13,536 nt of DNA from Bacteroidota bacterium (GCA_021796135.1 JAJYOQ010000068.1:1-13536), one strand, 5' to 3'; numbered from the stretch's first letter, positions 5,604-13,536 are shown. Notes: generated by a model from the letters alone, not told the origin. Numbers and translations: made by a program.

Positions 5604-7013
5604 TTAATTTACTGTTCCGTTTATGAAATTATTATCCGTAACCCTGGGTTCGATTAAAAAACCGTTAAGTATAATATATTTTACCTGCCTATCTTTAACA
5701 ATGATCAAATTTGCCGAAATGCCGGTTTTTATTTCATCATGAATTATATTCTGATCGATTATTATATTTATAGGCAGCGGAGAATATTTTTCACTAAAAC
5801 TTTTATCCTTCAGAATAACGTTTGTATATCCTTGTGAATAAAGCGAAGGGAAATCTAAATCTTCTATTTCTCTTATTGATTTAAATAGAACCGGATATGT
5901 TTTCCCGAAATAAACTTCCATTCCGGAAAAATCAAAGTCTTCATAACCGAAAAATACCGAAAGATCTCCGATATCTTCAATATTAGATTTAACATAAAAT
6001 CCTTTTTCTGAGCTGCAGTTAATTTCTTCTCTGTTTATTCCTATATCAATAAGGTATTCAAATCCATTATTATTTATTTTTAGATTTCTAATTACCAAAT
6101 CAAACAAATCCTTTTGGTTTAAAGGTATAGAATTATATGTGTCTAAAGATTCATTTAAATAATTCCCTTCCTGAATTGACTTGAAAGCAGAGAGCAGTGC
6201 GATAAAGTTCATTTTTCTGACAAATAATTTTTCAGGATCATTTTTCCAGCCTCCAGACTCAATAAGAATAGTGCTTGTTCCTAATTTCTGAAAATTATCT
6301 CCAAAAGCGCGTGGCTCATAATCATCGGAATATCTTGCGATGTGTCCAGGTATAAAAGATGAAATAATACTAAAGATTTTTCCGGTGAGCTGCATTGACT
6401 TAATTCTAACATCATCAAGAGAATTCTCCACATCAAACGGAGGAGCTAGTAAGGAAATTGTAGCCTGCTTAAAATTATGACCGGCTGAGTAAAGTCTGCT
6501 TTGATCATGTAGATTAAACCCAAAGTCAGCTTTAATAAGATCAAAAGTTGCTTTTAGAATTTTAGCTTCAGGTGTTTGCAATCTTTCAAAATCCCGGTTA
6601 ACATCAAAATTGAAAAAATTACCGCGCTGAAACATTTCTGCCCCATCGGGGTTTACCATCGGCATAAAATAGATCGTAGTATGCTCAAATAATTTATTCT
6701 TAAAATCGGACATGTTATCACTAGATAAGAAAAAATTGAAAATATCAAATAGTGCTCTCGTAGCAGTAGATTCATCGCCATGCATTTGCGACCATAAGAA
6801 TATTTTAGTTTTTCCTGTTCCAGCCGATATTAAGAAAATTTCTTTTCCCAATACAGATTTTCCAATTTCGTTTACGGAAAATATATTAGACTTATGCAAT
6901 CTTTCAATTAAGGCTAAAATATCGGAGTGTTTAGTTCTTCTATTTGGAAGGGATGACTCAAAATAATTATCATAGTCAAAATAAAGACGGTAAGCAAAAT
7001 CCAAATCATTCAT
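5604..7013 (-). CDS. M14-family zinc carboxypeptidase
   Basis: Zinc metallopeptidase of the carboxypeptidase A/D superfamily, cutting C-terminal residues or modified groups from peptides. In 469 residues the zinc ligands are visible as HGDE (His78, Glu81) and His169 in NLHD, with the substrate-binding Asn139-Arg140 in DVNRDF and the catalytic Glu252 in LIESGGW. NPDGAEMF (121-128) is also typical of the family. The peptidase domain covers about 20-280. The remaining 190 residues are less clear; about 430-455 (SANLIIVKDRQVKYIILNG) resembles the closing beta-strands of amidohydrolases, so a second beta domain is possible. No signal peptide is seen, which suggests a cytoplasmic enzyme, perhaps in peptide or cell-wall fragment recycling. 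The ATG has no obvious Shine-Dalgarno. It is the first minus-strand gene after a 252-base divergent gap; the substrate is unknown. Confidence 0.9.
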   Translation of the reverse strand: MNDLDFAYRLYFDYDNYFESSLPNRRTKHSDILALIERLHKSNIFSVNEIGKSVLGKEIFLISAGTGKTKIFLWSQMHGDESTATRALFDIFNFFLSSDNMSDFKNKLFEHTTIYFMPMVNPDGAEMFQRGNFFNFDVNRDFERLQTPEAKILKATFDLIKADFGFNLHDQSRLYSAGHNFKQATISLLAPPFDVENSLDDVRIKSMQLTGKIFSIISSFIPGHIARYSDDYEPRAFGDNFQKLGTSTILIESGGWKNDPEKLFVRKMNFIALLSAFKSIQEGNYLNESLDTYNSIPLNQKDLFDLVIRNLKINNNGFEYLIDIGINREEINCSSEKGFYVKSNIEDIGDLSVFFGYEDFDFSGMEVYFGKTYPVLFKSIREIEDLDFPSLYSQGYTNVILKDKSFSEKYSPLPINIIIDQNIIHDEIKTGISANLIIVKDRQVKYIILNGFLIEPRVTDNNFINGTVN

Positions 7014-7265
7014 TATGTAAAGCCCAATAATTATTGTTTAAAATGAAATATCTTTTTGTATTACAAAGTAATAAAATATTAAGAAGAAAATATAATATAG
7101 AAATTATTAACTGAGACTGGCAATAAATATTCTTTGCCGGAGCACTTATTTTAGTGAATAAATTATCAAAAATGATAAGTTAAAAATGTTCTTTTCTACT
7201 ATTTTATTTATATTAAAATAGTTAAGTTAAACATAATTTCAACAACATTATTTTTATGAGGAAGT
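7014..7265. other. Divergent intergenic region between the M14 gene and the CYTH gene
   Basis: 252 AT-rich bases without coding signal, expected to hold both promoters. Short inverted repeats are present: CACT at 7143-7146 with AGTG at 7153-7156, TTATCA at 7163-7168 with TGATAA at 7173-7178, and ACTTAT at 7144-7149 with ATAAGT at 7175-7180. The last pairing excludes the first two. They may be a protein-binding site or chance in AT-rich DNA. I found no well-spaced promoter. Confidence 0.4.
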
Positions 7266-7772
7266 ATGCCTGTAAATCTTGAATTAAAAGTCAAAATTAA
7301 ATCTTTTAATAAAATTAAAGTTTTTTTAGAAAATAATAATGCAGAATTTAAAGGTATTTTGAAGCAGAAAGATATTTATTATAAAATTTCATCCGGACTT
7401 CTAAAGCTTAGAATTGAAAACGGTAATCAAAGCATTATCAAATATCTGAGGGATGAAAAATCAAAGAATAGATTTTCAAATTATGACTATATTAATCTTA
7501 ATAATTATGACGGAGAAAAATTCTTTGCTGGAATCCTAAAAGTTGAGGCAGTAGTTGAAAAGAAAAGACTACTATATATGTACGATAACACCCGTATTCA
7601 TTTGGATAATGTTAAGAATCTGGGCAATTTCCTGGAACTTGAGACTTTGGTGTTATTCGGTAAACTTGATGCCAGAAAAAGATTTGATGAAATAAAAAAA
7701 ATATTAAAACTTGATGAATATGAGCAAATTAAAAAGTCATATCGTGACTTAATAATTAACTCTGTAAAATAA
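7266..7772 (+). CDS. CYTH-domain protein, class IV adenylate cyclase-like/triphosphate tunnel enzyme
   Basis: CYTH proteins fold into a beta-barrel tunnel that binds triphosphates with two metal ions; members make cAMP (class IV CyaB) or hydrolyse thiamine triphosphate, tripolyphosphate or nucleotides. In 168 residues the pattern of the CyaB-like group is complete: NLELKVKI at 4-11 (Glu6, Lys8, Lys10, the ExKxK form of the signature), QKDIYY at 34-39, LKLR at 46-49, IKYLR at 58-62, KKR at 99-101, TRIHLD at 109-114, FLELE at 122-126 and KKSYRDL at 156-162. All charged tunnel positions are kept, so it should be active, but the product cannot be told from sequence. GAGGA at 7258-7262 precedes the ATG closely. 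The stop codon shares its last A with the start of the AddB-like gene, so the two are translationally coupled. Confidence 0.88.
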   Translation: MPVNLELKVKIKSFNKIKVFLENNNAEFKGILKQKDIYYKISSGLLKLRIENGNQSIIKYLRDEKSKNRFSNYDYINLNNYDGEKFFAGILKVEAVVEKKRLLYMYDNTRIHLDNVKNLGNFLELETLVLFGKLDARKRFDEIKKILKLDEYEQIKKSYRDLIINSVK

Positions 7773-10700
7773 TGATATTAACTAAGACAAATATTGAATC
7801 ATTCAATATTGAAGAAGCAATTTCAAAAAAAATTGAATCGGATAGACTTAATGAGCTTCTTCTAATCGTTCCTACAAACCGGAAAAGAAGATACTTAAAA
7901 AGAGAAATTGTTGACAGCACAGAAAAAAAAGCAATCGGTAAATTAAATCTTGAGACAATCGGAAGTTTCGCTGAAACGCTTTTTCAATCTAATTCAAAAT
8001 CGGATTCGCGATTACTAACTGAAGCATCTGCTATTGCTCTGCTTGATCAATGTTTTAGACAAACAAATCTTAAATATTTCTCAGCTTATGACAATCAAGT
8101 ACCCTTCGGCACTTTGCAGCGAATTAAAAATATAATTTCTGAATACAAGCGGCAAGGTATTACTCCTGAAAAATTAAATAACGAATCCGAACAACTAAAT
8201 GGTTCCGAAAAATTAAAAGCTCAGGATATTTCTCAGGTATATCAATTATATAATTCAAAATGCAAGCAAATTAATGCAAAAGAAATAGGAGACGTTTATC
8301 AAGATTTAGTTATAGCAGGCGAGTCTGCTATTCAAAATTATTTTAAAATAATTTATCCCGAAGTTAATTTAGTTGTCATCAATGGATTTGATGAATTTAC
8401 GGAACCCGAAATAGAAATTATTAATTCTATTGCTTCTCAAAAGGGAATAGATCTTTTTGTTTCCCTGGATTATTATCTAAATAATCCAAGCATTTTTTCC
8501 CATCTTAATAAATGCTTTAAAAGATTCATAAGGAAAGGCTTTAAAGAGATAATAGATAATTCAGAAGATCAAAATAATGATTTCCAAAAAATTGTACGGG
8601 AAAAACTATTTCATAATGACATGGTCAGAAAAGCTGTCGATTATAGTAATAGCATTACCGTCATTTCAGCACCTAATCGAGTTGAGGAAGTCAAATCTCT
8701 TGCAAAAGAAATTAAAGAATTAGTCTCTAATAAAATTACAGAACCCCATAATATTTGTATTGCTTTTAATATAATCCATGAATATTCACCGCTTATAAGA
8801 TATTACTTCCCCCTATATGGATTGCAATATAATTTAACCGATAGAATTTCGCTAAGCTCTTCCGCTCCCGTGATTTCAATAATTAATTATTTAGAAATAT
8901 TAGAAAATGATTTTTATTATAAGAATATATTTAGAGCATTAAGCGGGAATATTATAACCGATTTTAATTTAGATTATTATGGTTTATTGAAGGCATGCAC
9001 GCAATTAAAGATAACATCGGGAATTGAAAATTGGAGAAATGCACTTAGTGACGGAATGAATATATATTCTTCTGAAGGTAATGATTATGGTAAATTTAAT
9101 TCAGATAAATTTTTATATCAGACAGCACTAAATGATATAAACTTTCTATACAAAAAGCTTTCCCCATTTTCTCAAAATATGACCACGGTAGAATTCTTAT
9201 CAAAACTGCGTGAATTTGTTTTCTCGGAAAATTTTATATCGAATCTTATAAATGATACAGAGGAAAACAAAGAGCCAAATATAAAAGCAGTGTCGTTATT
9301 TTTTAAGGAGGCTGAAGAACTTTTTGCACTTATTGATTTACAAAATGAGGAAGAGAAAAAATATCCGCTTAAATTTTTCTTACAGAACATCAGAACTATT
9401 GTAAGATCTGCCCGGTTTAATGTGAAGGAAAAGCCGAATAATGGAGTTCAGATTACGACCCTGAATGAAATAAGAGGATTAAAATTTGATTATTTATTTA
9501 TTGCGGGAATGGTAGACGGAGACTTTCCGACCCGTTATTCTCCGGAAATATTTTTCTCCGGTTCTTTTATGAAAAAAGAAATAGACCATCAGAATGAAGA
9601 GAGGTATCATTTTTATCAGTCACTTTGCTCGTGGAGAAATAAACTTTACTTCACATTCCCTCAGCAAAATGATAGAACTGAGCTAATTGAATCAAAATAT
9701 TTAAATGATTTTAAAATTGTTTTTGATATAAGCACAAAGAATGAAAAAAACTTATCTGAAATAATATTTTCCAAAGATGACATGCTTGTTTATATCGGTA
9801 AAAATATTGCTGCGGGGTTTAAGGAGCAGCTTAATACCGATTTGGCTGCTATTGACAATATTATGAATTTTATTAATATTAATAAAATTAGGATTGAAAG
9901 TTCATTTGATGAAACTGCATATACGGGATTCATTAGAAGTGAGCTTCATGAAAAAACGCTTGAAATTCTGGAGGCATTTAAAGATAAAATATATTCAACC
10001 ACTCAACTTGAAACTTATGCGCTATGCCCATTTAAATATTTTTTAGAGAGAGTACTTAAAATAGAGACAGCTAATGAGCCAACCGATGAAATAGAGTCTC
10101 TCGAGCTCGGAAGCTTACTACATGATATTTTATATGAATTTTCAGTAAAACTAAACGATGAAAAGATAATTCTTTGTAACTCAAATGATGAACAATTTAA
10201 ATTAGCTTATGACTTGATTTATCAAATTGCTGTAGAAAAAGTTAACCAGGCAAATTTTAAATCTCCTCTTAGTTTTTTTGAAAAAGAAAAAATTTTGGGA
10301 ATAAATGGAAACAAAACCAATTCAATCCTTTTTAAATTCCTGGATAATGAAAGATCCAATAGTAATAACTTTATTCCTCAATATTTTGAAACCACTTTCG
10401 GAGATTCGCAAAAAGGTGAAAATAATATTCCTTTTGAATTAAATGGGATTAAACTTTCGGGTAAAATAGACAGGATCGATGTCAATTATTTAGAAAATAA
10501 ATTTCAGATTATCGATTACAAACTTGGAGGTAAAAAACCTTCTAAGGATGACCTTTCATCAGGTCTATCTTTACAGCTTCCTTTATATCTAATAGCAGGG
10601 AAAGAAATAATTCAAGAAAGATTGAAGGCAGAATTTAATCCCTCTGAAGCAATTATATACTCATTAAAAACGGCAAATAAAGATTTTGGAAAGAAAACAG

Positions 10701-10876
10701 CTATAGAAGAACTTCAAAACGAAACATTTATAAATATATGCGTTGAGTCTATTATGAATTATGTCTCTAAAATAATTAAAGGCGAATTTAATCTTTCAAA
10801 ACTTATGGATAGAGAGAAGAAAGTTTGTAATTATTGCGATTTTAAATCAATATGTCGGATTCAACAAGCAAGATAA
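7772..10876 (+). CDS. AddB/RexB-like PD-(D/E)XK exonuclease with iron-sulfur cluster, no Walker A
   Basis: AddB is the second subunit of the AddAB helicase-nuclease that processes double-strand breaks for RecA. The 1034 residues fit: an N-terminal helicase-like part opening with LLIVPTNRKRR (a motif Ia-like segment), RVEEVKSLAKEIKEL at about 303-317, and VQITTLNEIRGLKFDYLFIAG at about 559-579, as in UvrD-like domains. The nuclease follows: LGSLLHD (His784), IDRID (Asp900, Asp903) and IDYKLGG (Asp915, Lys917). Cys752 (ALCPFKYF), Cys1019, Cys1022 and Cys1028 reproduce the C...CxxCx5C iron-sulfur staple of AddB. The GxSGSGKT-type Walker A expected near the N-terminus is missing, so ATP use by this subunit is unlikely. 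Its start overlaps the CYTH stop by one base (TAATG). No AddA is seen here, so the partner must be elsewhere or absent. Confidence 0.88.
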   Translation: MILTKTNIESFNIEEAISKKIESDRLNELLLIVPTNRKRRYLKREIVDSTEKKAIGKLNLETIGSFAETLFQSNSKSDSRLLTEASAIALLDQCFRQTNLKYFSAYDNQVPFGTLQRIKNIISEYKRQGITPEKLNNESEQLNGSEKLKAQDISQVYQLYNSKCKQINAKEIGDVYQDLVIAGESAIQNYFKIIYPEVNLVVINGFDEFTEPEIEIINSIASQKGIDLFVSLDYYLNNPSIFSHLNKCFKRFIRKGFKEIIDNSEDQNNDFQKIVREKLFHNDMVRKAVDYSNSITVISAPNRVEEVKSLAKEIKELVSNKITEPHNICIAFNIIHEYSPLIRYYFPLYGLQYNLTDRISLSSSAPVISIINYLEILENDFYYKNIFRALSGNIITDFNLDYYGLLKACTQLKITSGIENWRNALSDGMNIYSSEGNDYGKFNSDKFLYQTALNDINFLYKKLSPFSQNMTTVEFLSKLREFVFSENFISNLINDTEENKEPNIKAVSLFFKEAEELFALIDLQNEEEKKYPLKFFLQNIRTIVRSARFNVKEKPNNGVQITTLNEIRGLKFDYLFIAGMVDGDFPTRYSPEIFFSGSFMKKEIDHQNEERYHFYQSLCSWRNKLYFTFPQQNDRTELIESKYLNDFKIVFDISTKNEKNLSEIIFSKDDMLVYIGKNIAAGFKEQLNTDLAAIDNIMNFININKIRIESSFDETAYTGFIRSELHEKTLEILEAFKDKIYSTTQLETYALCPFKYFLERVLKIETANEPTDEIESLELGSLLHDILYEFSVKLNDEKIILCNSNDEQFKLAYDLIYQIAVEKVNQANFKSPLSFFEKEKILGINGNKTNSILFKFLDNERSNSNNFIPQYFETTFGDSQKGENNIPFELNGIKLSGKIDRIDVNYLENKFQIIDYKLGGKKPSKDDLSSGLSLQLPLYLIAGKEIIQERLKAEFNPSEAIIYSLKTANKDFGKKTAIEELQNETFINICVESIMNYVSKIIKGEFNLSKLMDREKKVCNYCDFKSICRIQQAR

Positions 10877-10903
10877 TTTATTATATAGATTATAGATTAA
10901 TGA

Positions 10904-12880
10904 ATGAAAAAAATAATCTTAATATTAATATTTACTATCTTTTTTATTAATAATTGTTTTTCCCAAATAATGAATCGTAAGTTGCCCAACTTTGAAATAA
11001 ATCAGTATAAAAGGTTATACGGGATTAATAAAATCCTTTATCCTGGTGATTCAAGCATAGATATCAGCTATTATTGGCTTAATTTGACCTTAACATACAG
11101 TCCCAATTATTTGAAAGGAATTGTTACAGTTAATGCTTCAAGTACAACTAACGGGTTATCCGGTTTTTTTTTAGATCTTCAGGATCCGCTAAAAGTTGAT
11201 TCTGTAATTTTAAATGGACAAAAATTACTATATACTCATTCGTCAGCAAAGTTAAATATTTCCTTACCCGGAATTTATAATAAGGGAGATTCATTTTCTA
11301 TTAAAATTTATTATGAAGGTATTCCCGGTTCAAGCGGATTTGGCAGTTTTGAATTCGGCAGTCATAATGGGTTACCTGCAATATGGTCATTAAGTGAACC
11401 TTACGGAGCTAGTGATTGGTGGCCATGCAAGGATACTCCCGCCGATAAAGCAGATTCTTCCGATGTTTGGATTACCTGCGACAGCAGTCTTATTGCTGCT
11501 TCAAACGGAACCTTAATTTCAACAGTAAATAACGGAGACGGAACTCATACATTTAAATGGAAAAACACTTATCCTATTGCTCAATATTTAATTTCTGTTG
11601 CTATCGCAAACTATACGAAATATACAACTTACTATCATTATGCACAGTCCGATTCTATGCCAATCGAAAATTATATTTATCCCGAGGATTTTAAAAATGC
11701 AAAACCGTATCTTGATAAAGTTGCTAATATGATTTCTATTTTTTCATCCCTATATGGGCCTTATCCTTTCCTGAAGGAGAAGTACGGGCAGGCAGAGTTT
11801 GGCTGGGGCGGAGGAATGGAACATCAGACAATTACCTCGCTTGGAGGATTTGATGAAGATCTCGAAGCCCATGAGCTGTCACATCAATGGTATGGAGATA
11901 AAATTACTTGTGCAGATTGGCAGGATATTTGGCTTAATGAGGGATTCGCTTCTTTTTCAGAAGCTGTTTATTTTGAAGCTATCTCCGGGGAATCAGGATA
12001 CAACTCAATAATGTCTAAATTTATAAGCGATGCGAAAAATGCCTACGGACCGATTTATGTCAGTGACATAACCAGTATAGATTCTATTTTTGATTATAAC
12101 CGAAGTTATGCTAAAGGGGCAACGGTTTTGTATATGCTGAGGGGGATTATGGGAGATTCTCTTTTCTTTAAGCTTATGAAATATTATTCTGCTGATTCCA
12201 GCGTTTCATATGGGGCAGCTACTACTTTAAACTTTGAAACCGATGCCGAAAAAATATTTGGGAAAGATTTGAAATATTTTTTTAATGAATGGATATACGG
12301 AGAGAATTATCCGCATTATTCGGTTAAATGGAATTATAACTCACTCGGAAATAACATTTATTCTATTAATCTATCAATTTCGCAATCGTCAAACACAAAT
12401 CCTTCATTTTTTATTATGCCAATTCAAATAGAAGTATCAACTTCTGTCGGCGATACTATAATAACAGTTTTTAACGATGCACAATCGCAGCAGTTTACTC
12501 TAATTGTTAGGGGCGCTCCCTCATATATTAACTTTGATCCTAATAACCTTATTCTAAAGGAAATATCAATAATTGACTCAATTGATATTACAAAACCGAT
12601 AAGTTACCAATTATTGCAAAATTACCCGAATCCCTTTAATCCTTCTACGACAATTACTTATTCAATTCCGATTGATGCAAAGGGATATGTTCATGTTAAA
12701 CTTACAGTATATGATGCAATCGGAAAAGTTGTTGCTATTTTAGTGGATGAAAATAAATCAGCAGGAACTTATAAAGTAAGATTTCCTGTGAGTTCTAAAA
12801 ATTATTCTAGCGGAATTTATTACTACAGATTGCAGTCCGGCAACTTTTCGCAAACAAAAAAAATGATTTTTATTAAATAA
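10904..12880 (+). CDS. Secreted M1-family metallopeptidase with type IX sorting domain
   Basis: M1 enzymes are zinc aminopeptidases related to aminopeptidase N. The 658-residue product begins with a signal peptide (MKKIILILIFTIFFINNCFS, cleavage likely before Gln21). An N-terminal beta domain includes EPYGASDWWPCKDTPADKA at 165-183. The catalytic domain has GGGMEH at 302-307 in place of the GAMEN exopeptidase loop, zinc motif HELSH at 323-327 with third ligand Glu346 in WLNEGFASF, and Tyr402 as the likely transition-state tyrosine. The last ~95 residues (from about 565) are a T9SS type A sorting domain with LQNYPNPFNPST (571-582), an IGKVV strand and a closing YYRLQSG...MIFIK. It should therefore cross the outer membrane and be released or anchored, digesting peptides outside. 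It starts 27 bases after the AddB-like gene without its own terminator between, so possibly cotranscribed, though not functionally related. Confidence 0.93.
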   Translation: MKKIILILIFTIFFINNCFSQIMNRKLPNFEINQYKRLYGINKILYPGDSSIDISYYWLNLTLTYSPNYLKGIVTVNASSTTNGLSGFFLDLQDPLKVDSVILNGQKLLYTHSSAKLNISLPGIYNKGDSFSIKIYYEGIPGSSGFGSFEFGSHNGLPAIWSLSEPYGASDWWPCKDTPADKADSSDVWITCDSSLIAASNGTLISTVNNGDGTHTFKWKNTYPIAQYLISVAIANYTKYTTYYHYAQSDSMPIENYIYPEDFKNAKPYLDKVANMISIFSSLYGPYPFLKEKYGQAEFGWGGGMEHQTITSLGGFDEDLEAHELSHQWYGDKITCADWQDIWLNEGFASFSEAVYFEAISGESGYNSIMSKFISDAKNAYGPIYVSDITSIDSIFDYNRSYAKGATVLYMLRGIMGDSLFFKLMKYYSADSSVSYGAATTLNFETDAEKIFGKDLKYFFNEWIYGENYPHYSVKWNYNSLGNNIYSINLSISQSSNTNPSFFIMPIQIEVSTSVGDTIITVFNDAQSQQFTLIVRGAPSYINFDPNNLILKEISIIDSIDITKPISYQLLQNYPNPFNPSTTITYSIPIDAKGYVHVKLTVYDAIGKVVAILVDENKSAGTYKVRFPVSSKNYSSGIYYYRLQSGNFSQTKKMIFIK

Positions 12881-12897
12881 AAGATGATAAATAATTC

Positions 12898-12924
12898 TTG
12901 ACAACCTTATTATAATTTTATAAT
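12898..12924 (+). promoter_or_regulatory. Possible greA promoter
   Basis: TTGACA at 12898-12903 and TATAAT at 12919-12924 are separated by 15 bases, shorter than the usual 17. It is the only consensus-like pair between the M1 stop and greA. Initiation would fall around 12931, at the foot of the hairpin that follows. Confidence 0.35.
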
Positions 12925-12931
12925 TTTCGTA

Positions 12932-12965
12932 TGCCACTGCTGGATAGGCGGTGGCAATTTTTTTT
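12932..12965 (+). terminator. Rho-independent terminator after the M1 peptidase, within the greA leader
   Basis: TGCCACTGC at 12932-12940 pairs with GCGGTGGCA at 12948-12956 (one G-U) around a 7-base loop, followed by eight T at 12958-12965. It ends transcription of the M1 gene. If the promoter just upstream is real, it would also act as an early terminator in the greA leader. Confidence 0.92.
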
Positions 12966-12996
12966 AAATCTCTTTACAATAAATTGAGTAACTATT

Positions 12997-13473
12997 ATGT
13001 CTGATTCAAATTTTGTTTATTTAACCAAAGAAAGGCTCGTAGAGCTTGAAAAAGAACTGCAAGAGATGAAGGGTTCCGGCAGGAAATCTATCGCAGCTAA
13101 AATAGCAGAAGCCAGGGCTCATGGAGATCTTTCAGAAAATGCTGAATATGATGCCGCCAAAGAAGAACAGGGGCTTTTTGAGCTTCGTATAAGTAAGCTG
13201 GAAGCTGTTCTGGCACGCGCTAGAGTAATTGACGTTTCTCAGTTTCCGCAGGATGAAACACATATATTATCCGTTGTTTTAGTCAAAAACATCAATAATC
13301 AAAAAACATTTGAATATGTACTAGTATCTCCCGAAGAAGCAGATTTTCAGGCTGGTAAAATATCTATAACATCTCCGGTCGGACATGGATTACTTGGGAA
13401 GAAAGTAGGAGAAAAAGTGAAAGTTAAAGCTCCGGCTGGTATTCTTGAGTTTGAAATATTATCAATTAAGTAA
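12997..13473 (+). CDS. greA: Transcription elongation factor GreA
   Basis: GreA enters the secondary channel of RNA polymerase and stimulates cleavage of backtracked RNA, rescuing stalled complexes. The 158 residues show the N-terminal coiled coil (about 8-76) with the tip motif GDLSENAEYDAAKEEQ at 43-58, in which Asp44 and Glu47 are the acidic residues that hold the catalytic magnesium, and the C-terminal FKBP-like domain (about 84-158) with ISITSPVGHGLLGKKVGE. Length is standard for the family, and the full acidic tip separates it from inhibitory Gre-like factors. The ATG has only a weak GAG upstream. The gene follows the terminator of the M1 gene, so it is probably its own unit. Confidence 0.97.
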   Translation: MSDSNFVYLTKERLVELEKELQEMKGSGRKSIAAKIAEARAHGDLSENAEYDAAKEEQGLFELRISKLEAVLARARVIDVSQFPQDETHILSVVLVKNINNQKTFEYVLVSPEEADFQAGKISITSPVGHGLLGKKVGEKVKVKAPAGILEFEILSIK

Positions 13474-13491
13474 TTTATATAAATAACTAAA

Positions 13492-13536
13492 TTGACTGAC
13501 GAATCATATATAAAGCTTGCTATTGAAGTATAGTTT
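13492..13536 (+). pseudogene. Possible start of a tadA-like gene, interrupted at the window edge
   Basis: From the TTG at 13492 the reading is MTDESYIKLAIEV followed by TAG at 13531-13533. The first 12 residues resemble the N-terminus of tRNA adenosine deaminase TadA (MTD..Y...A..EA). Only 45 bases are available, there is no ribosome-binding site, and the stop may be an error at the sequence end. This is a weak call; it could be plain intergenic DNA. Confidence 0.2.

Noticed and set aside
11799..12011. 70-codon open frame on the plus strand
   Set aside because: It overlaps the HELSH region of the M1 peptidase in another frame, and its translation has no independent features.
12911..12916. 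First TATAAT after the M1 gene as the -10 box for the TTGACA at 12898
   Set aside because: Only 7 bases separate it from TTGACA; the second TATAAT at 12919 is the better spaced one.
1..13536. Mobile element, CRISPR array, prophage or defence island
   Set aside because: There is no transposase, integrase, repeat-spacer pattern or phage gene; all large frames are housekeeping or chromosomal enzymes. The AddB-like nuclease fits DNA repair rather than a defence cluster.

Overview
The window looks like an ordinary chromosomal segment from an AT-rich (roughly one-third G+C by eye) member of the Bacteroidota/Chlorobiota superphylum, most likely an Ignavibacteria-type lineage. The main clue is the C-terminal tail of the secreted M1 peptidase. 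It carries the 'LQNYPNPFNPST' type A sorting signal of the type IX secretion system, in the form common in Ignavibacteria and relatives. Several genes still have clear Shine-Dalgarno sequences (secG, dacB, the zinc-ribbon gene, rpsU, the CYTH gene), which fits this group better than Bacteroidia proper. This placement is inferred from motifs, not from a database search.

Layout from left to right: (1) a 5'-incomplete, very acidic protein of unknown function, with an apparent frameshift at about 59-63, followed 2 nt later by the ribosome-assembly GTPase gene obgE; (2) a CAU-anticodon tRNA followed closely by secG and a rho-independent terminator; (3) a convergent minus-strand PBP4-type D-Ala-D-Ala carboxypeptidase (dacB); (4) a divergently transcribed LOG-family nucleotide phosphoribohydrolase; (5) a minus-strand pair made of a zinc-ribbon/CarD-like small protein and rpsU (bS21), with a likely promoter and terminator; (6) a minus-strand M14 zinc carboxypeptidase; (7) a plus-strand run of a CYTH/triphosphate-tunnel protein overlapping an AddB-like nuclease by one base, then a T9SS-secreted M1 aminopeptidase with its own terminator; (8) greA, whose leader contains that terminator. 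The last 45 bases could be the start of a tadA-like gene, but the frame closes after 13 codons.

Most genes are housekeeping: ribosome biogenesis and translation (obgE, rpsU, tRNA), transcription elongation (greA), protein export (secG, T9SS cargo), peptidoglycan turnover (dacB), DNA repair (addB-like) and peptide or nucleotide salvage. I see no mobile element, CRISPR array, prophage or obvious defence island. The least explained items are the zinc-ribbon/CarD-like protein cotranscribed with rpsU, the coupling of a CYTH enzyme to an AddB-like nuclease that lacks a Walker A motif, the promoter-plus-terminator arrangement in front of greA, and the acidic protein before obgE. Both ends of the window show frame breaks, which suggests contig-end sequence errors. 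No gene-free stretch exceeds 300 bases; the longest is 7014-7265.
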